Positions 43,509 to 51,654 are shown, counted from the first letter of the stretch. The stretch: DNA of 62,234 nt from Deltaproteobacteria bacterium (GCA_020444205.1 JAHLLJ010000007.1:1-62234); one strand, 5' to 3'. The notes: generated by a model not told the origin, from the letters alone. Made by a program: numbers and translations.

Positions 43509-43718
43509 CTAGTCCAACCACTCAAAACCCAACTCACCATCTTCGTTGTACTGGTGCTCCCCGCAGAGACCTTTTGCCGGGGTTACAGGCCATACGGCCA
43601 ATCCGCTTGCAGGAAGAGGTGGAAAGCGTCTGCATTGCCCAGAATCTGTTTTGGATTCATCGGGCTTCCAAAACACACAGTTTCCACAGTGGTTTGACCA
43701 TATTTTTGCCGCTACCAT
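43509..43718 (-). CDS. Small Cys-rich protein (phage-type CxxCxFW family)
   Basis: A 69-residue protein with CGNCVFWKPDE, GQCRRFPPLP, AVWPVTPAKGLCGEHQ: four Cys arranged as CxxC...C...C, with the CRR-PP and WP-T features of small metal-binding proteins often seen in phages and genomic islands. The ATG has GGGAGGTGGGAA upstream. It lies between the terminase and integrase, where satellites often carry accessory genes. Function unknown. Confidence 0.72.
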   Translation of the reverse strand: MVAAKIWSNHCGNCVFWKPDESKTDSGQCRRFPPLPASGLAVWPVTPAKGLCGEHQYNEDGELGFEWLD

Positions 43719-43862
43719 TTCCCACCTCCCGGCATTTGGTTATGGGCAGACGCGAGAACGTTTTAAAATATCGTTTTTGAGCCGGCACACTGCAAGGACG
43801 CCCCCTAGGCGCTCTAGCACTACTTCCATCCTACCCACGCAAAGACCACTCTGCGGTCAAGT

Positions 43863-44240
43863 CTATTTTGAACGATTAACAATTAGGCCCAGGATTTTGA
43901 GTTGCCGCTCAGCCTCTTCAGCCGATTTTACATCATACTCTCCGCTTTTAACTCCTTTATATAATAGGAAATATAGAACACTTGCATACTTAACCGTGTT
44001 TGCAATATCTTCCTCACTTTTGGACTGGGGGCTATCTAAGTACATGTTTATTTCCATATCGGCATTCCTGTATGCCCGCTCAAGATCGATCATTCTCGCG
44101 TTGTTATCTATTGCAGACTGCAAAGCGTACAGAGCGCGGTAAGCGTCTTTAGCCGATTGAGCCCAGGCAAGATTAGCTGAGACAATGAGTGCCACCAACA
44201 GTACCAATGTAATTCTAAGACCCTTGTTTGCCTTCTCCAT
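43863..44240 (-). CDS. Small secreted protein of unknown function (element cargo candidate)
   Basis: A 125-residue protein with a clear signal peptide (about 1-27, LRITLVLLVALIVSANLAWA) and a helical mature part (KDAYRALYALQSAIDNNARM and later). AAGGGGGACAAACC precedes the ATG. A secreted host-type protein is unusual among packaging genes, so it may be cargo. I do not recognise a family. Confidence 0.7.
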   Translation of the reverse strand: MEKANKGLRITLVLLVALIVSANLAWAQSAKDAYRALYALQSAIDNNARMIDLERAYRNADMEINMYLDSPQSKSEEDIANTVKYASVLYFLLYKGVKSGEYDVKSAEEAERQLKILGLIVNRSK

Positions 44241-44419
44241 GGTTTGTCCCCCTTGTGTAGTTACGGCAGGCGGCTAAGTTTAACATTAAAAATACCCAAC
44301 AAAAAAGATATGCGGCGGATGCCACCATCCCCCAAAATGAACCCCGCAGGCAGGGCCGCCCGGAAGGATGGAGGCTTGGACGCCGCCGCTCGCCCTGGAG
44401 AGTGCCGGGCTGAATAACG

Positions 44420-46042
44420 TCATATGGTCATCACCAACGGTTCGCTAAAGTCATATTCAACAGGCTTTTTCTCTCTTGCATGCAGGCCCATGGCCATGAC
44501 CAGGGACACGAGTCCGTCAACGCGCTCAATTGATTTATCTTTAGCAATCTTGCGGCTCCCAGCTGGATCGACCTGGACAACCGCATTCGCGCAATTCCAG
44601 GTGAGCACCGGGTTTCCGCCATGCCTAATTTTCTGATTCAGGATCGCGGCCTCAAGCGCGTCAGTCGCCGCCCCCATGTCCTTGAAGCCTTGGCCCCAAG
44701 GTACAAGAGGCAAGCTGATCCCCTCATCGGCCAGAATCACTTGTAGGTCCTCAATTCGCCAACGGTCGAACGCAAGGCCCTTTAGGTCGTACAAGGCCGC
44801 GATTTCGCCCAGCCGGTAAGCAATGGCCCTACGGTTGATCGCCCTGCCCTCGGTTGCTTCAATTAGCCCCTTCGCATGCCAGGTGCGATAAGGCACTTTG
44901 TCGTGGTCCTCGCGCTCAGCAAGGCTTTCACCAGGCACCCAGAAAAAAGGCAGGACCGCCCCTTCATCCTCGGGAAAGAACAGCACCAGGGCCGTTAGAT
45001 CGCGGGTAGAGCCAAGATCAAGTCCAGCCCAGCAAGGCCGCCCTACCAGGGCCGCAGGGTCCACCTTGCCCGCGCATGCGTCCCAGTCGGGACCTGCAAT
45101 AAACCTAGTGTCGGCTTCCACCGGTTGGTTCAAGTAGAGATTGCGGAATACGCTTTCTTTGGCCGGAATACGTTGAGCCTGGGCCGCGAATTGCCTCATT
45201 TCTTCAAGAGACCGGAAGTCTCCAAGGGCGGGGTTGCAGGCCTTCCACACTTTTTTGTCCCAGGGGTCCGCGTCCAAGGGGGCGCTGAAGATGACCGGCA
45301 AAAAAGATTCGTCCTGGACCACGCCGTCAAGCACTTGTTGGCCGTAGTTCACCAACTCCGTCATTACGTGGTGGGTGTCTGAGGATTGCGTGCTAATGAC
45401 CACAAACAAGGGCTCCGCCCTGGCCCCTACACCTGTGTCCAAATTGTCGTAAAGGTGCCGGTTGCGAGCCTGTGCCAGTTCGTCATAGACCACAAACGAA
45501 GGTGACAAGCCATGCGCCTTACGATCATCGCTCGACAGCGCCATGTAGACGCTGCCGGTTAGGTCATCCTCCAGGGTTTTGCGGAAGCGTTGTATATTGA
45601 CGCGGGCATTAAATTCCGGGACAGCTGAGATTATGGCTTCAAGCTCATTGAAAATAATACCAGCTTGGTCTCTGTCACTTGCCGCAGAATAAACTTGTCC
45701 CCGTGGCTCAGCTTCCGGCCCAATGAGGTGGCAAAGGGCCAGAGCCGCCGCCAGAGCGGTCTTGCCATTTTTCCGAGGGAAAGTTAACAGTGCCTTACGT
45801 ACCACGCGCACACCGCGCTTAGTGCGGTAAAGGGCACGTATGATTTTCTTCTGCCAAGGCCTAAGGCGGAAAAGCCGCCCGGCGTGCATTCCGCTGGTTA
45901 TTGGCAGAGACTCAACGAAAAGGACAACCCTTTGGGCCCTGGTCAGCCCTGGTTTTTCCCATAAAAAGCAGTATTCGCCAGAGACCTTAGGCCCATCCTG
46001 GACCGTTTTAGTTGGCCCTGCTTTTGGCCCTCGCCGCCCCAT
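44420..46042 (-). CDS. terL: Terminase large subunit
   Basis: A 540-residue packaging motor with Walker A-like PRKNGKT (89-95), Walker B with catalytic acid FVVYDELAQA (D187-E188), and a nuclease domain with WAGLDLGSTRDLTALV and later AFDRW and IERVDG. It cuts and pumps DNA into heads. Its first residues, MGRRGPKAGPTK, look like the start of P27-type small terminases and not like a typical large subunit; no separate small-terminase gene is recognisable. It begins 2 bp after the HNH gene. Confidence 0.94.
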   Translation of the reverse strand: MGRRGPKAGPTKTVQDGPKVSGEYCFLWEKPGLTRAQRVVLFVESLPITSGMHAGRLFRLRPWQKKIIRALYRTKRGVRVVRKALLTFPRKNGKTALAAALALCHLIGPEAEPRGQVYSAASDRDQAGIIFNELEAIISAVPEFNARVNIQRFRKTLEDDLTGSVYMALSSDDRKAHGLSPSFVVYDELAQARNRHLYDNLDTGVGARAEPLFVVISTQSSDTHHVMTELVNYGQQVLDGVVQDESFLPVIFSAPLDADPWDKKVWKACNPALGDFRSLEEMRQFAAQAQRIPAKESVFRNLYLNQPVEADTRFIAGPDWDACAGKVDPAALVGRPCWAGLDLGSTRDLTALVLFFPEDEGAVLPFFWVPGESLAEREDHDKVPYRTWHAKGLIEATEGRAINRRAIAYRLGEIAALYDLKGLAFDRWRIEDLQVILADEGISLPLVPWGQGFKDMGAATDALEAAILNQKIRHGGNPVLTWNCANAVVQVDPAGSRKIAKDKSIERVDGLVSLVMAMGLHAREKKPVEYDFSEPLVMTI

Positions 46043-46044
46043 GG

Positions 46045-46410
46045 TTATATTACTCTGTCCTTGGGGCCATCCACCGGTGGTACAGACTCAGTTGCGAGCG
46101 ATTCTTTGCCCGTATTCCACCAATGGTCCACGTCCAATGGCCGACCCGTCTGAGGGTCCACGCGCCGGTCTCGCGGCGCATTGAATGCTCCGTTGTCCTC
46201 ACGATTCGTCTTGCGAGAATGGCATGAAGCACAAAGACTTTGCAGGTTGTCCCAATCATAAGGATCGCCGCCTTTGGCTATGGCGACAATGTGGTCAACT
46301 TGCGTGGCGACGGTTGGCTTGATGCAGTGTTCACATAGGGGATTTGCCCGCAGCTTAGCTGCTCTTAAGCGCTTCCAACTCGCGCGAGAATATGAGAAGC
46401 GAGAAGACAC
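46045..46410 (-). CDS. HNH endonuclease
   Basis: A 121-residue HNH nuclease with CEHC, the HNH core VDHIVAIAKGGDPYDWDNLQ and CASCHSRKT. In HK97-type systems an HNH protein next to terminase assists cos cleavage and packaging. The GTG start overlaps the stop of the 59-residue protein by one base (TAGTG), and the large terminase follows after 2 bp, so all three are coupled. Confidence 0.92.
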   Translation of the reverse strand: MSSRFSYSRASWKRLRAAKLRANPLCEHCIKPTVATQVDHIVAIAKGGDPYDWDNLQSLCASCHSRKTNREDNGAFNAPRDRRVDPQTGRPLDVDHWWNTGKESLATESVPPVDGPKDRVI

Positions 46411-46589
46411 TACCTAGCACGCCCGCGTAGCCATTGCAGGGCATCTGGCAAGGTGCTCCCCTTGGCCACCTTGAGTTGTCCTTTGGCCATAGCAGTCGCG
46501 ATACGCGCGACAGCGGCCTTGGCTTGAGTCCTGCTCCAGCCGCTCTCCCTCAATGCACGCTCTAGGGCTCGCTTCTCCAAATAATCCAT
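46410..46589 (-). CDS. 59-residue protein upstream of HNH nuclease
   Basis: A short, basic, helical protein (begins MDYLEKRALERALRESGWSR, ends LQWLRGRAR) that I translated directly from the minus strand. It has a good ribosome site (AAGGATAGGG) and its TAG overlaps the GTG of the HNH gene. The first half resembles the helix-rich DNA-binding termini of Fis-like proteins only loosely. Its place just before HNH and the large terminase is where a small terminase would be expected, but it is shorter than known ones. Confidence 0.65.
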   Translation of the reverse strand: MDYLEKRALERALRESGWSRTQAKAAVARIATAMAKGQLKVAKGSTLPDALQWLRGRAR

Positions 46590-46718
46590 TCCCTATCCTT
46601 TCTGGTATTGTGGTTTGTAAGGGTTAAACATCTTGGCTTTCCTTTCATTGCCTTCAAGCGGCTCAACTGTGTTGAGCGTTATATTTCCGGGAGATAGTAA
46701 ATTTATAAGAGTTATAGT

Positions 46719-46812
46719 TTGTGGTAATCTATTTCCCACGGTTGGGTAATCTATTTCCCATGTTGGGTAATCCATTTCCCACTTTCGTATTGGTTGGGTC
46801 ATTTATTTCCCA
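46719..46812 (-). repeat. Four iteron-like direct repeats, candidate replication origin
   Basis: Four copies of about 20 bases (consensus GTTGGGTAATCTATTTCCCA) start at 46719, 46741, 46762 and 46793. The inner two differ at one base; the outer two carry a few changes. They lie directly after the Rep candidate gene and next to an AT-rich stretch (46680-46720) that could unwind. Spacing of 21-22 bp for the first three is about two helical turns, as for iterons. A 69-codon frame across the repeats (46593-46802) encodes a repetitive WExDYPT peptide and ends in the ribosome site of the next gene; I treat it as a by-product, though translation cannot be excluded. Confidence 0.7.
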
Positions 46813-46814
46813 AC

Positions 46815-47525
46815 TTACATTACATGAGCGTTCGCGTAATTTAATGAGTGCTCATTACATGCGCCGAGCATCACTCGGTAGGCTCCCTTCACTTCGGGCA
46901 TGTCCCCAATCAAGCCAACCTCATGCAAGCTCTGGAGGGCACCGCCAACTGATCTGCGATCTACGCCTGCCCATTGTGCTAGCCTGGTAAGGCTTTCATA
47001 GTTGACCCGCCTGCAAATATCCCACCGCCTATTTTGTAGGTGCTCCTCTAAATCATCTTCATGAACCCAGCCGCCCCCGTAATCGGTATCTCCATCACCA
47101 TAGATTTTTGCCTTCCAGCGTAGAACCGGGTACAAAGCTCTCCCCACTGGAGTGCATCTACTCCACATACCAGAGTCTATTACTGAGTAGAAAAACGGCA
47201 GGAATCTATCGGTACCGTGTGCAGTAAAATCAGCGGTCAGTTTACGATGGTAGACATTAAAGGGGCCGCCCCTAGGATTCCGCTTTTTTGATATTGCGAT
47301 AAGATCATAGGCAACCAGTTCGTTTGTAGCCCTACGGACGGCCAAGCGGCTTTTTAGCCCGGCCTTTAAACCAAGAGTTTCCTGGCTTGGCCATGCCAAA
47401 CCTTCGCGATTAACATGCCTAAAGATAGTCATGAGCACTGCTTTGGCTGGCAGGCTTAGAACTGTCCAGGTGCGATCTTCGAATATCCACAATGGGAGCA
47501 AAAAATATTGACCATTTGGTGCCAA
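46815..47525 (-). CDS. Candidate replication initiator with two winged-helix segments
   Basis: A 236-residue protein with an N-terminal winged-helix region (about 22-75; LSLPAKAVLMTIFRHVNREG, WPSQETLGLKAGL) and a second HTH-like region near the C-terminus (about 178-210; LTRLAQWAGVDRRSVGGALQ). Two such domains are the plan of Rep_3-type iteron-binding initiators, and iteron-like repeats follow the gene at once. The TTG start at 47525 has GAGG upstream. A 16-base palindrome (46842-46857, TAATGAG/CTCATTA) lies in its 3' coding end. The Rep role is inference from domain plan and context; no catalytic motif is present. Confidence 0.6.
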   Translation of the reverse strand: MAPNGQYFLLPLWIFEDRTWTVLSLPAKAVLMTIFRHVNREGLAWPSQETLGLKAGLKSRLAVRRATNELVAYDLIAISKKRNPRGGPFNVYHRKLTADFTAHGTDRFLPFFYSVIDSGMWSRCTPVGRALYPVLRWKAKIYGDGDTDYGGGWVHEDDLEEHLQNRRWDICRRVNYESLTRLAQWAGVDRRSVGGALQSLHEVGLIGDMPEVKGAYRVMLGACNEHSLNYANAHVM

Positions 47526-47543
47526 TAGAACAACCTCGCGTTG

Positions 47544-47777
47544 TTAACTCAATCCCGCCATGACCTCATTGACGATCTCATTAACGCCTTCACCGGCATC
47601 AACCGCATAACCCAGCAACCACTCGTCTAGTTGATCCCGATTAACCAGCACGGCCCCGCCTACCCGTGAGTGAGGCAAGCCAGCCTTGAGCCAATCGCGG
47701 ACCGTTCTCTCACTTACATCACATAAGAGAGCTACGGACTTTGCCCGTAACCAGGCTTTGTCACGCGGCGGTAGCAT
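47544..47777 (-). CDS. Excisionase/AlpA-like HTH protein
   Basis: A 77-residue MerR-type single-HTH protein (LRAKSVALLCDVSERTVRDW, then VGGAVLVNRDQLDEWLLG), the form of excisionases and AlpA activators. I use the ATG at 47777, preceded by GTGAGGGCG, which overlaps the portal stop by 17 bp; the frame is open to 47810. It would steer excision or control the element's promoters. Confidence 0.78.
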   Translation of the reverse strand: MLPPRDKAWLRAKSVALLCDVSERTVRDWLKAGLPHSRVGGAVLVNRDQLDEWLLGYAVDAGEGVNEIVNEVMAGLS

Positions 47778-48951
47778 CGCCCTCACCATCAAACGAATCG
47801 CCGCCCTCACGAGGATTCCAAGATTCTATTAAGCGCACCTCGTTAACCGACAAAACTTTATGTTTCAGCGCAATTTCATGTGTCTTCCAACGGGTTTCGG
47901 GATCGCCTCTTAATAGCCCTGACAAGTCGAATTCGACGGCATGATTCTTACGTGCTTCCGAGCTAAAGCAGGAGCGCATAATCTCGGCTTCTAATTTTCT
48001 AATCCAGGGCGTCAAGGTATGCTGGGCAAACCACAAACTGGCTTGCGCAGAGTTCGTGAATGTGTTGTGCGTGTAGTCGCCAATCAACGGAGGCGGGACC
48101 GCATAAATCCTGGCTAATTCCTCGACCGTAAAACGCCTGCTGGCTAACAATTCCATGTCTTCCGGGCTGATCGATAGCGGCTTGACCTTCATGCCCTGGT
48201 CTGCCAAGATTGCCCGTCCGGCATTCTTTGAGCCTTGGTAAAAAGTTTTAAGTTGGCCCTTTAAAGCGTCACGGGCTTCCTGTGATAACTTCCCTTCCAA
48301 CTCCATGGCCAGGCTTGGAGTCGCCATGTTTCGGTGCGTGGCTTCAACGTGTTCACTCAGAGCCCATGCGGCCCGCAGAGTGGCCGCAGCCCGGCTTAGG
48401 CGGGAACGGCCCAACACACCATCATCGGAGCGGTCCTTAAGAAAAAGAACATCCTCGGGTAGTAAACGAATCGTTGCGCCAGCCCTGCCCCAAAGCCCTA
48501 TGGGGTCCGCGAAGTCGAACACCGTGCGGTGCGAGGGAAGCACCTGGACATTGACTTGAGACCATGGAAGGAAACGAAGCTCAGACAATACACCGCGACC
48601 GTCCCGCACGGTCCAGGCCAAACCGTTGCCAGCCAAGAGGGCAGATGCAACAAGGCTTGATACGAAGTCGGGCCAGCTTTGATACTCGGACACGCCGTCT
48701 CTCACCATGCGGGCAAGGGCGTGATCCTTTAAAACGTCCCGGCCGTTTTCGCTTAAACCGAAGACCCAAAACGGCAAGGCGCTTATAGCCCCCGCAATAG
48801 CATTGGTGCATCCCAACACGGCGGCCAAGTTTTCAGCCGCCCCCGCGTTTACGTCCGCTCCCGGCGGGGACCACATGATCTCTTGCCACAACGGCGCGAC
48901 GGTTCGCTGCTCTTCTCTTCCTCGTTTGAAAAGCCGCTGGATTATGCCCAT
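47761..48951 (-). CDS. HK97-family phage portal protein
   Basis: A 396-residue portal of the HK97 gp3 class, with NLAAVLGCTNAIAGAISALP, ALLAGNGLAWTVRD, and the C-terminal block RRFTVEELARIYAVPPPLIG and NSAQASLWFAQHTLTPWIRK. It forms the dodecameric ring through which DNA enters the head. Its ATG overlaps the protease TGA by one base (TGATG on the minus strand). Confidence 0.95.
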   Translation of the reverse strand: MGIIQRLFKRGREEQRTVAPLWQEIMWSPPGADVNAGAAENLAAVLGCTNAIAGAISALPFWVFGLSENGRDVLKDHALARMVRDGVSEYQSWPDFVSSLVASALLAGNGLAWTVRDGRGVLSELRFLPWSQVNVQVLPSHRTVFDFADPIGLWGRAGATIRLLPEDVLFLKDRSDDGVLGRSRLSRAAATLRAAWALSEHVEATHRNMATPSLAMELEGKLSQEARDALKGQLKTFYQGSKNAGRAILADQGMKVKPLSISPEDMELLASRRFTVEELARIYAVPPPLIGDYTHNTFTNSAQASLWFAQHTLTPWIRKLEAEIMRSCFSSEARKNHAVEFDLSGLLRGDPETRWKTHEIALKHKVLSVNEVRLIESWNPREGGDSFDGEGDATAA

Positions 48952-49469
48952 CAGATGATCTCCATGCGGCGTATGGCTAGGGCAAGGCGCACGGGAGCCT
49001 TAGATCGGGCCTGCACACTCGTCTTGTAGGCTGGCTCTCCCCCCGAAATAACGCTGATCTCGGCAAGCTCCAGTGAGGTCAGATCGCGCCGCTTGCCGTT
49101 CCAACGCTCACCGCCGGGATTCACCCGAAAGCCAATGCTCATTCCCGCCAAGTCCCCGCGCTCTGCCAGAGCCAACAGGTCCGCCCCCAAGGTGGTCTGA
49201 GGCAGATCGACCTCAAAGCCCAACCCCGCCGGAGTTTCAGCCAAGCGCAAGGTCTTGGAGCGAGTCCGCCCCAGGAGCTTTGAGGGGTCATGGTCTGCTA
49301 GGCAGGCCACGTCTGGGCCTTTCGCCAGACAGGCGGAAAAGGCCCCTGGCAGCACTCTCTCCTCGAAGTCCAGAATCCGGGCAGGCTGATTGAAGGGCAC
49401 GGCTAAGCCCGTCAGCTTCCGCCCCAATGCCCTGATTTCTTCGGCTACTCGCCGTTCAATGTTTTCCAT
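48951..49469 (-). CDS. HK97-family prohead protease
   Basis: A 172-residue head maturation protease. The core LTGLAVPFNQPARILDFEER, catalytic His in CLADHDPSKLLGRT and catalytic Ser in LAGMSIGF are present. The frame extends upstream without a clear ribosome site; the ATG at 49469 is preceded by GCGGGATGAGC, and alternatives at 49475 and 49493 are possible. It cuts the capsid delta domain during maturation. It lies between the capsid and portal genes. Confidence 0.92.
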   Translation of the reverse strand: MENIERRVAEEIRALGRKLTGLAVPFNQPARILDFEERVLPGAFSACLAKGPDVACLADHDPSKLLGRTRSKTLRLAETPAGLGFEVDLPQTTLGADLLALAERGDLAGMSIGFRVNPGGERWNGKRRDLTSLELAEISVISGGEPAYKTSVQARSKAPVRLALAIRRMEII

Positions 49470-49624
49470 GCTCATCCCGCATTGGCTGCTCATCAGGCCA
49501 GGGCCGCCACACCCTAGCGACCGGGCGGGGCAGGCCCCGCCACGGTTTCGCATGCCCCGTGCTGACCAAGACCGCCACCGGCCAGGCGCGGGAGGGGAGA
49601 GAGCCCCCGCTGGGACATGCGGCT

Positions 49625-50884
49625 TTATCCACGTTCGTCCAGCACCACGAAGGGAGAAACCGTTGCACCACCGTTGTAGGGAGTTTGGGCAGAGGACCAA
49701 ATGGGCTGGCCTCCAACCCGCCAGATGTAGCGGAAGAGCGTTTCCGCATAATCAAATCTGAGGTGGATTGAAGACTGCCCCTGAATCCCGGAACGCTCGA
49801 CGACAAGGAATTGGCTAAGGTCCGCGAGAATGATGTCGCCCTGCTCACCAAGGGCCGGGAGCTGCTCAACCGTGATGACCGGGCGGCCAAACAGCGAAGC
49901 ATAGGGAGTGGCGGAAGCACCGCCAGCGGGCATAAATACAGGCTGCCCGGCAACCCCGACACCCAAGGTCATCTGATAGAGCTGCGTTTCCGTGCCAGGG
50001 CCAACGAGCCACACGGCCTTGCCCCGGCCACGCGGCCAGAGCCGCGCCCACATGGCCAGACAGTTTTCATAAACAATGGTGTCCGCATCCTGGCCAATCT
50101 CCTTGGCCACGCTCACCAGCGAGGGAGAGTTCAGAATGCCGAGCATTTCGCCCGTGCCAGTGCCGTTGATGACCTCATTGACGGCTGCGAATTCAAGCTC
50201 CGCACGAGCGAGGGTGGGAATGGTGGTGCCAAGGGCCGGTGCATCGTCAAGCAGTTCATCAGTGGCGGGCACCATGACCACCAGCTTGTCGGCCTTCACG
50301 GAGAGCCGCTTGAAGGCCGACAAGCTTTTGGTGATCTGGTCGCCCTCGGGCACCCGATAGGCCAAGGTGCCACCGTGGCGGCTACCATCCACGCGGCTGC
50401 TCTCGTCCACATAAGGGAACTGGATATTGCCTGTCTGGCTTGGAACCCTCTGACACAAGTTCAGGACCGGGTTGGCCTCCAAGATTGGCTGGAGCAAGAG
50501 GTTTGACTGCTCAGGTGGCACAACAAAGCCACCATCCGAACCAATGCCCTCAGACATGCCGTAGGCACGGGTCTCCAACCCACGACCGCCCGGGGTCATC
50601 TGGTGGGCGACCGACTGAAGGAACTGCCCGGCGCGCAGCTCGGCAGGCTCCTGGGGCTCCCGCTGTTCACCCACCGGAGAGCCCTGGGTCCGGCGGTCAA
50701 TGTCATCCTGCTTGGCCTGGGCGCTAACAAGCGAATCTAGACGCCCGATCTCCTCGGTTAAGGCCTGGTGCCGGGTTTCCTGCTCTGCCGACAGGTAGCC
50801 GTCCGCACCCGCAGGGGCCGCCAGGATCGCCTTGCCCTCTTCGGCAAGCCGGGTTCTTTTCTCTAAAAGTTCGTGAAGCTTCAT
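49625..50884 (-). CDS. HK97-family major capsid protein
   Basis: A 419-residue capsid protein with an N-terminal coiled-coil delta (scaffold) domain (about 1-70; EKRTRLAEEGKAILAAP, EIGRLDSLVSAQ), a likely cleavage region near 100, and the HK97 fold beginning GSDGGFVVPPE and continuing VLNLCQRVPSQTGNIQFPYV and FEFAAVNE-like E-loop/P-domain segments. It builds the head. It is transcribed before protease and portal, the reverse of the usual phage order. The ATG has GGAGACGAG upstream, inside a hairpin. Confidence 0.95.
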   Translation of the reverse strand: MKLHELLEKRTRLAEEGKAILAAPAGADGYLSAEQETRHQALTEEIGRLDSLVSAQAKQDDIDRRTQGSPVGEQREPQEPAELRAGQFLQSVAHQMTPGGRGLETRAYGMSEGIGSDGGFVVPPEQSNLLLQPILEANPVLNLCQRVPSQTGNIQFPYVDESSRVDGSRHGGTLAYRVPEGDQITKSLSAFKRLSVKADKLVVMVPATDELLDDAPALGTTIPTLARAELEFAAVNEVINGTGTGEMLGILNSPSLVSVAKEIGQDADTIVYENCLAMWARLWPRGRGKAVWLVGPGTETQLYQMTLGVGVAGQPVFMPAGGASATPYASLFGRPVITVEQLPALGEQGDIILADLSQFLVVERSGIQGQSSIHLRFDYAETLFRYIWRVGGQPIWSSAQTPYNGGATVSPFVVLDERG

Positions 50885-50910
50885 GGACTCGTCTCCGTAT
50901 GCGAGACGAG
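50885..50910 (-). promoter_or_regulatory. Hairpin enclosing the capsid gene ribosome site
   Basis: On the minus strand CTCGTCTC and GAGACGAG form a perfect 8-bp stem with a 7-base loop, three bases before the capsid ATG. The 3' arm contains most of the Shine-Dalgarno GGAG, so folding would hide it. Confidence 0.45.
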
Positions 50911-50975
50911 CCCGAGTTTGGGGTGGTCTGGCTGGTTTTCAGGCGGGGCCCCTTAGGGGCGCGGCCAATCGATTG

Positions 50976-51122
50976 CTATCTTTTGGGCAAAAACGCCCTG
51001 ATTGTTGCCAAAACTGCTCTATAAGCGTCAAGATTATGCCGTTGAAGAGCCCGTAACAGGGCCCCAGGATCAGTTTTTTCGCTTTTGGTGGGCCGTTGGC
51101 CCTGAGTGGGCACGCTACTCAT
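50976..51122 (-). CDS. 48-residue ORF coupled to the MerR-like gene
   Basis: A short basic protein (MSSVPTQGQRPTKSEKTDPG to the end FLPKR). Its ATG overlaps the last codons of the MerR-like gene (ATGAGTAG), a common coupling arrangement, with GGTGAAGAAG upstream. Too small to classify; it lies between regulator and capsid. Confidence 0.45.
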   Translation of the reverse strand: MSSVPTQGQRPTKSEKTDPGALLRALQRHNLDAYRAVLATIRAFLPKR

Positions 51123-51654
51123 CTTCTTCACCATCAAACAGATCAAGGTTTCGGAAAACTTCTTCAACCACCCGGTTAGCGACCAGCGTGGATAACACAA
51201 CCACACCTGCGGCAACTAGCTCGTCAGCTCTGTTGTCAACGTGCGCGGGCAGTTTTTGGATGTAGTAATCCCAGCCACCCTGGGCCTGTTCGCTTGGCCA
51301 GAACAGAACGAGAGAAAGTCGCGTAGAGGCAAAGAACATTTCGACGGGAACGTTTCTGTAAACTCTCGCCACTCCACCCGCCCCAAAACTGTGCGCGGAC
51401 AGGAAGTCTTCAGCAATTTCAAACGCCCGAGCCACGGGAACGCAGGAGGAAATGAGGTGCCTAGACAATGCGGCACGTACAACGTCCAGCACCGAAAAAC
51501 GACGCCAGCTTGCCCCCTCCCTCTTTTCCTCGGCATCAAACCCGATACCATAGCGCTTTCCACGATCCAACCAACCGCGTAAGGTCTTGGGGGGAACACC
51601 GGCAGCTAAGGCGGCCTCCGTAAATGTGAACCGTCCCTCGGTCATCTGGTTCAT
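51115..51654 (-). CDS. MerR-type HTH protein (element regulator candidate)
   Basis: A 179-residue protein with a MerR-like N-terminal HTH (FTFTEAALAAGVPPKTLRGW, then RRFSVLDVVRAALSRHL) and an unassigned C-terminal part. A ribosome site (GGAGGGC) precedes the ATG. Just upstream lies a 21-bp inverted repeat that suits a dimeric regulator. It could switch the packaging genes that follow on the same strand. Confidence 0.72.
   Translation of the reverse strand: MNQMTEGRFTFTEAALAAGVPPKTLRGWLDRGKRYGIGFDAEEKREGASWRRFSVLDVVRAALSRHLISSCVPVARAFEIAEDFLSAHSFGAGGVARVYRNVPVEMFFASTRLSLVLFWPSEQAQGGWDYYIQKLPAHVDNRADELVAAGVVVLSTLVANRVVEEVFRNLDLFDGEEDE

Noticed and set aside
43433-43780. 115-codon plus-strand frame in the element
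   Set aside because: Lies opposite the better supported 69-residue Cys-rich gene and has no ribosome site.
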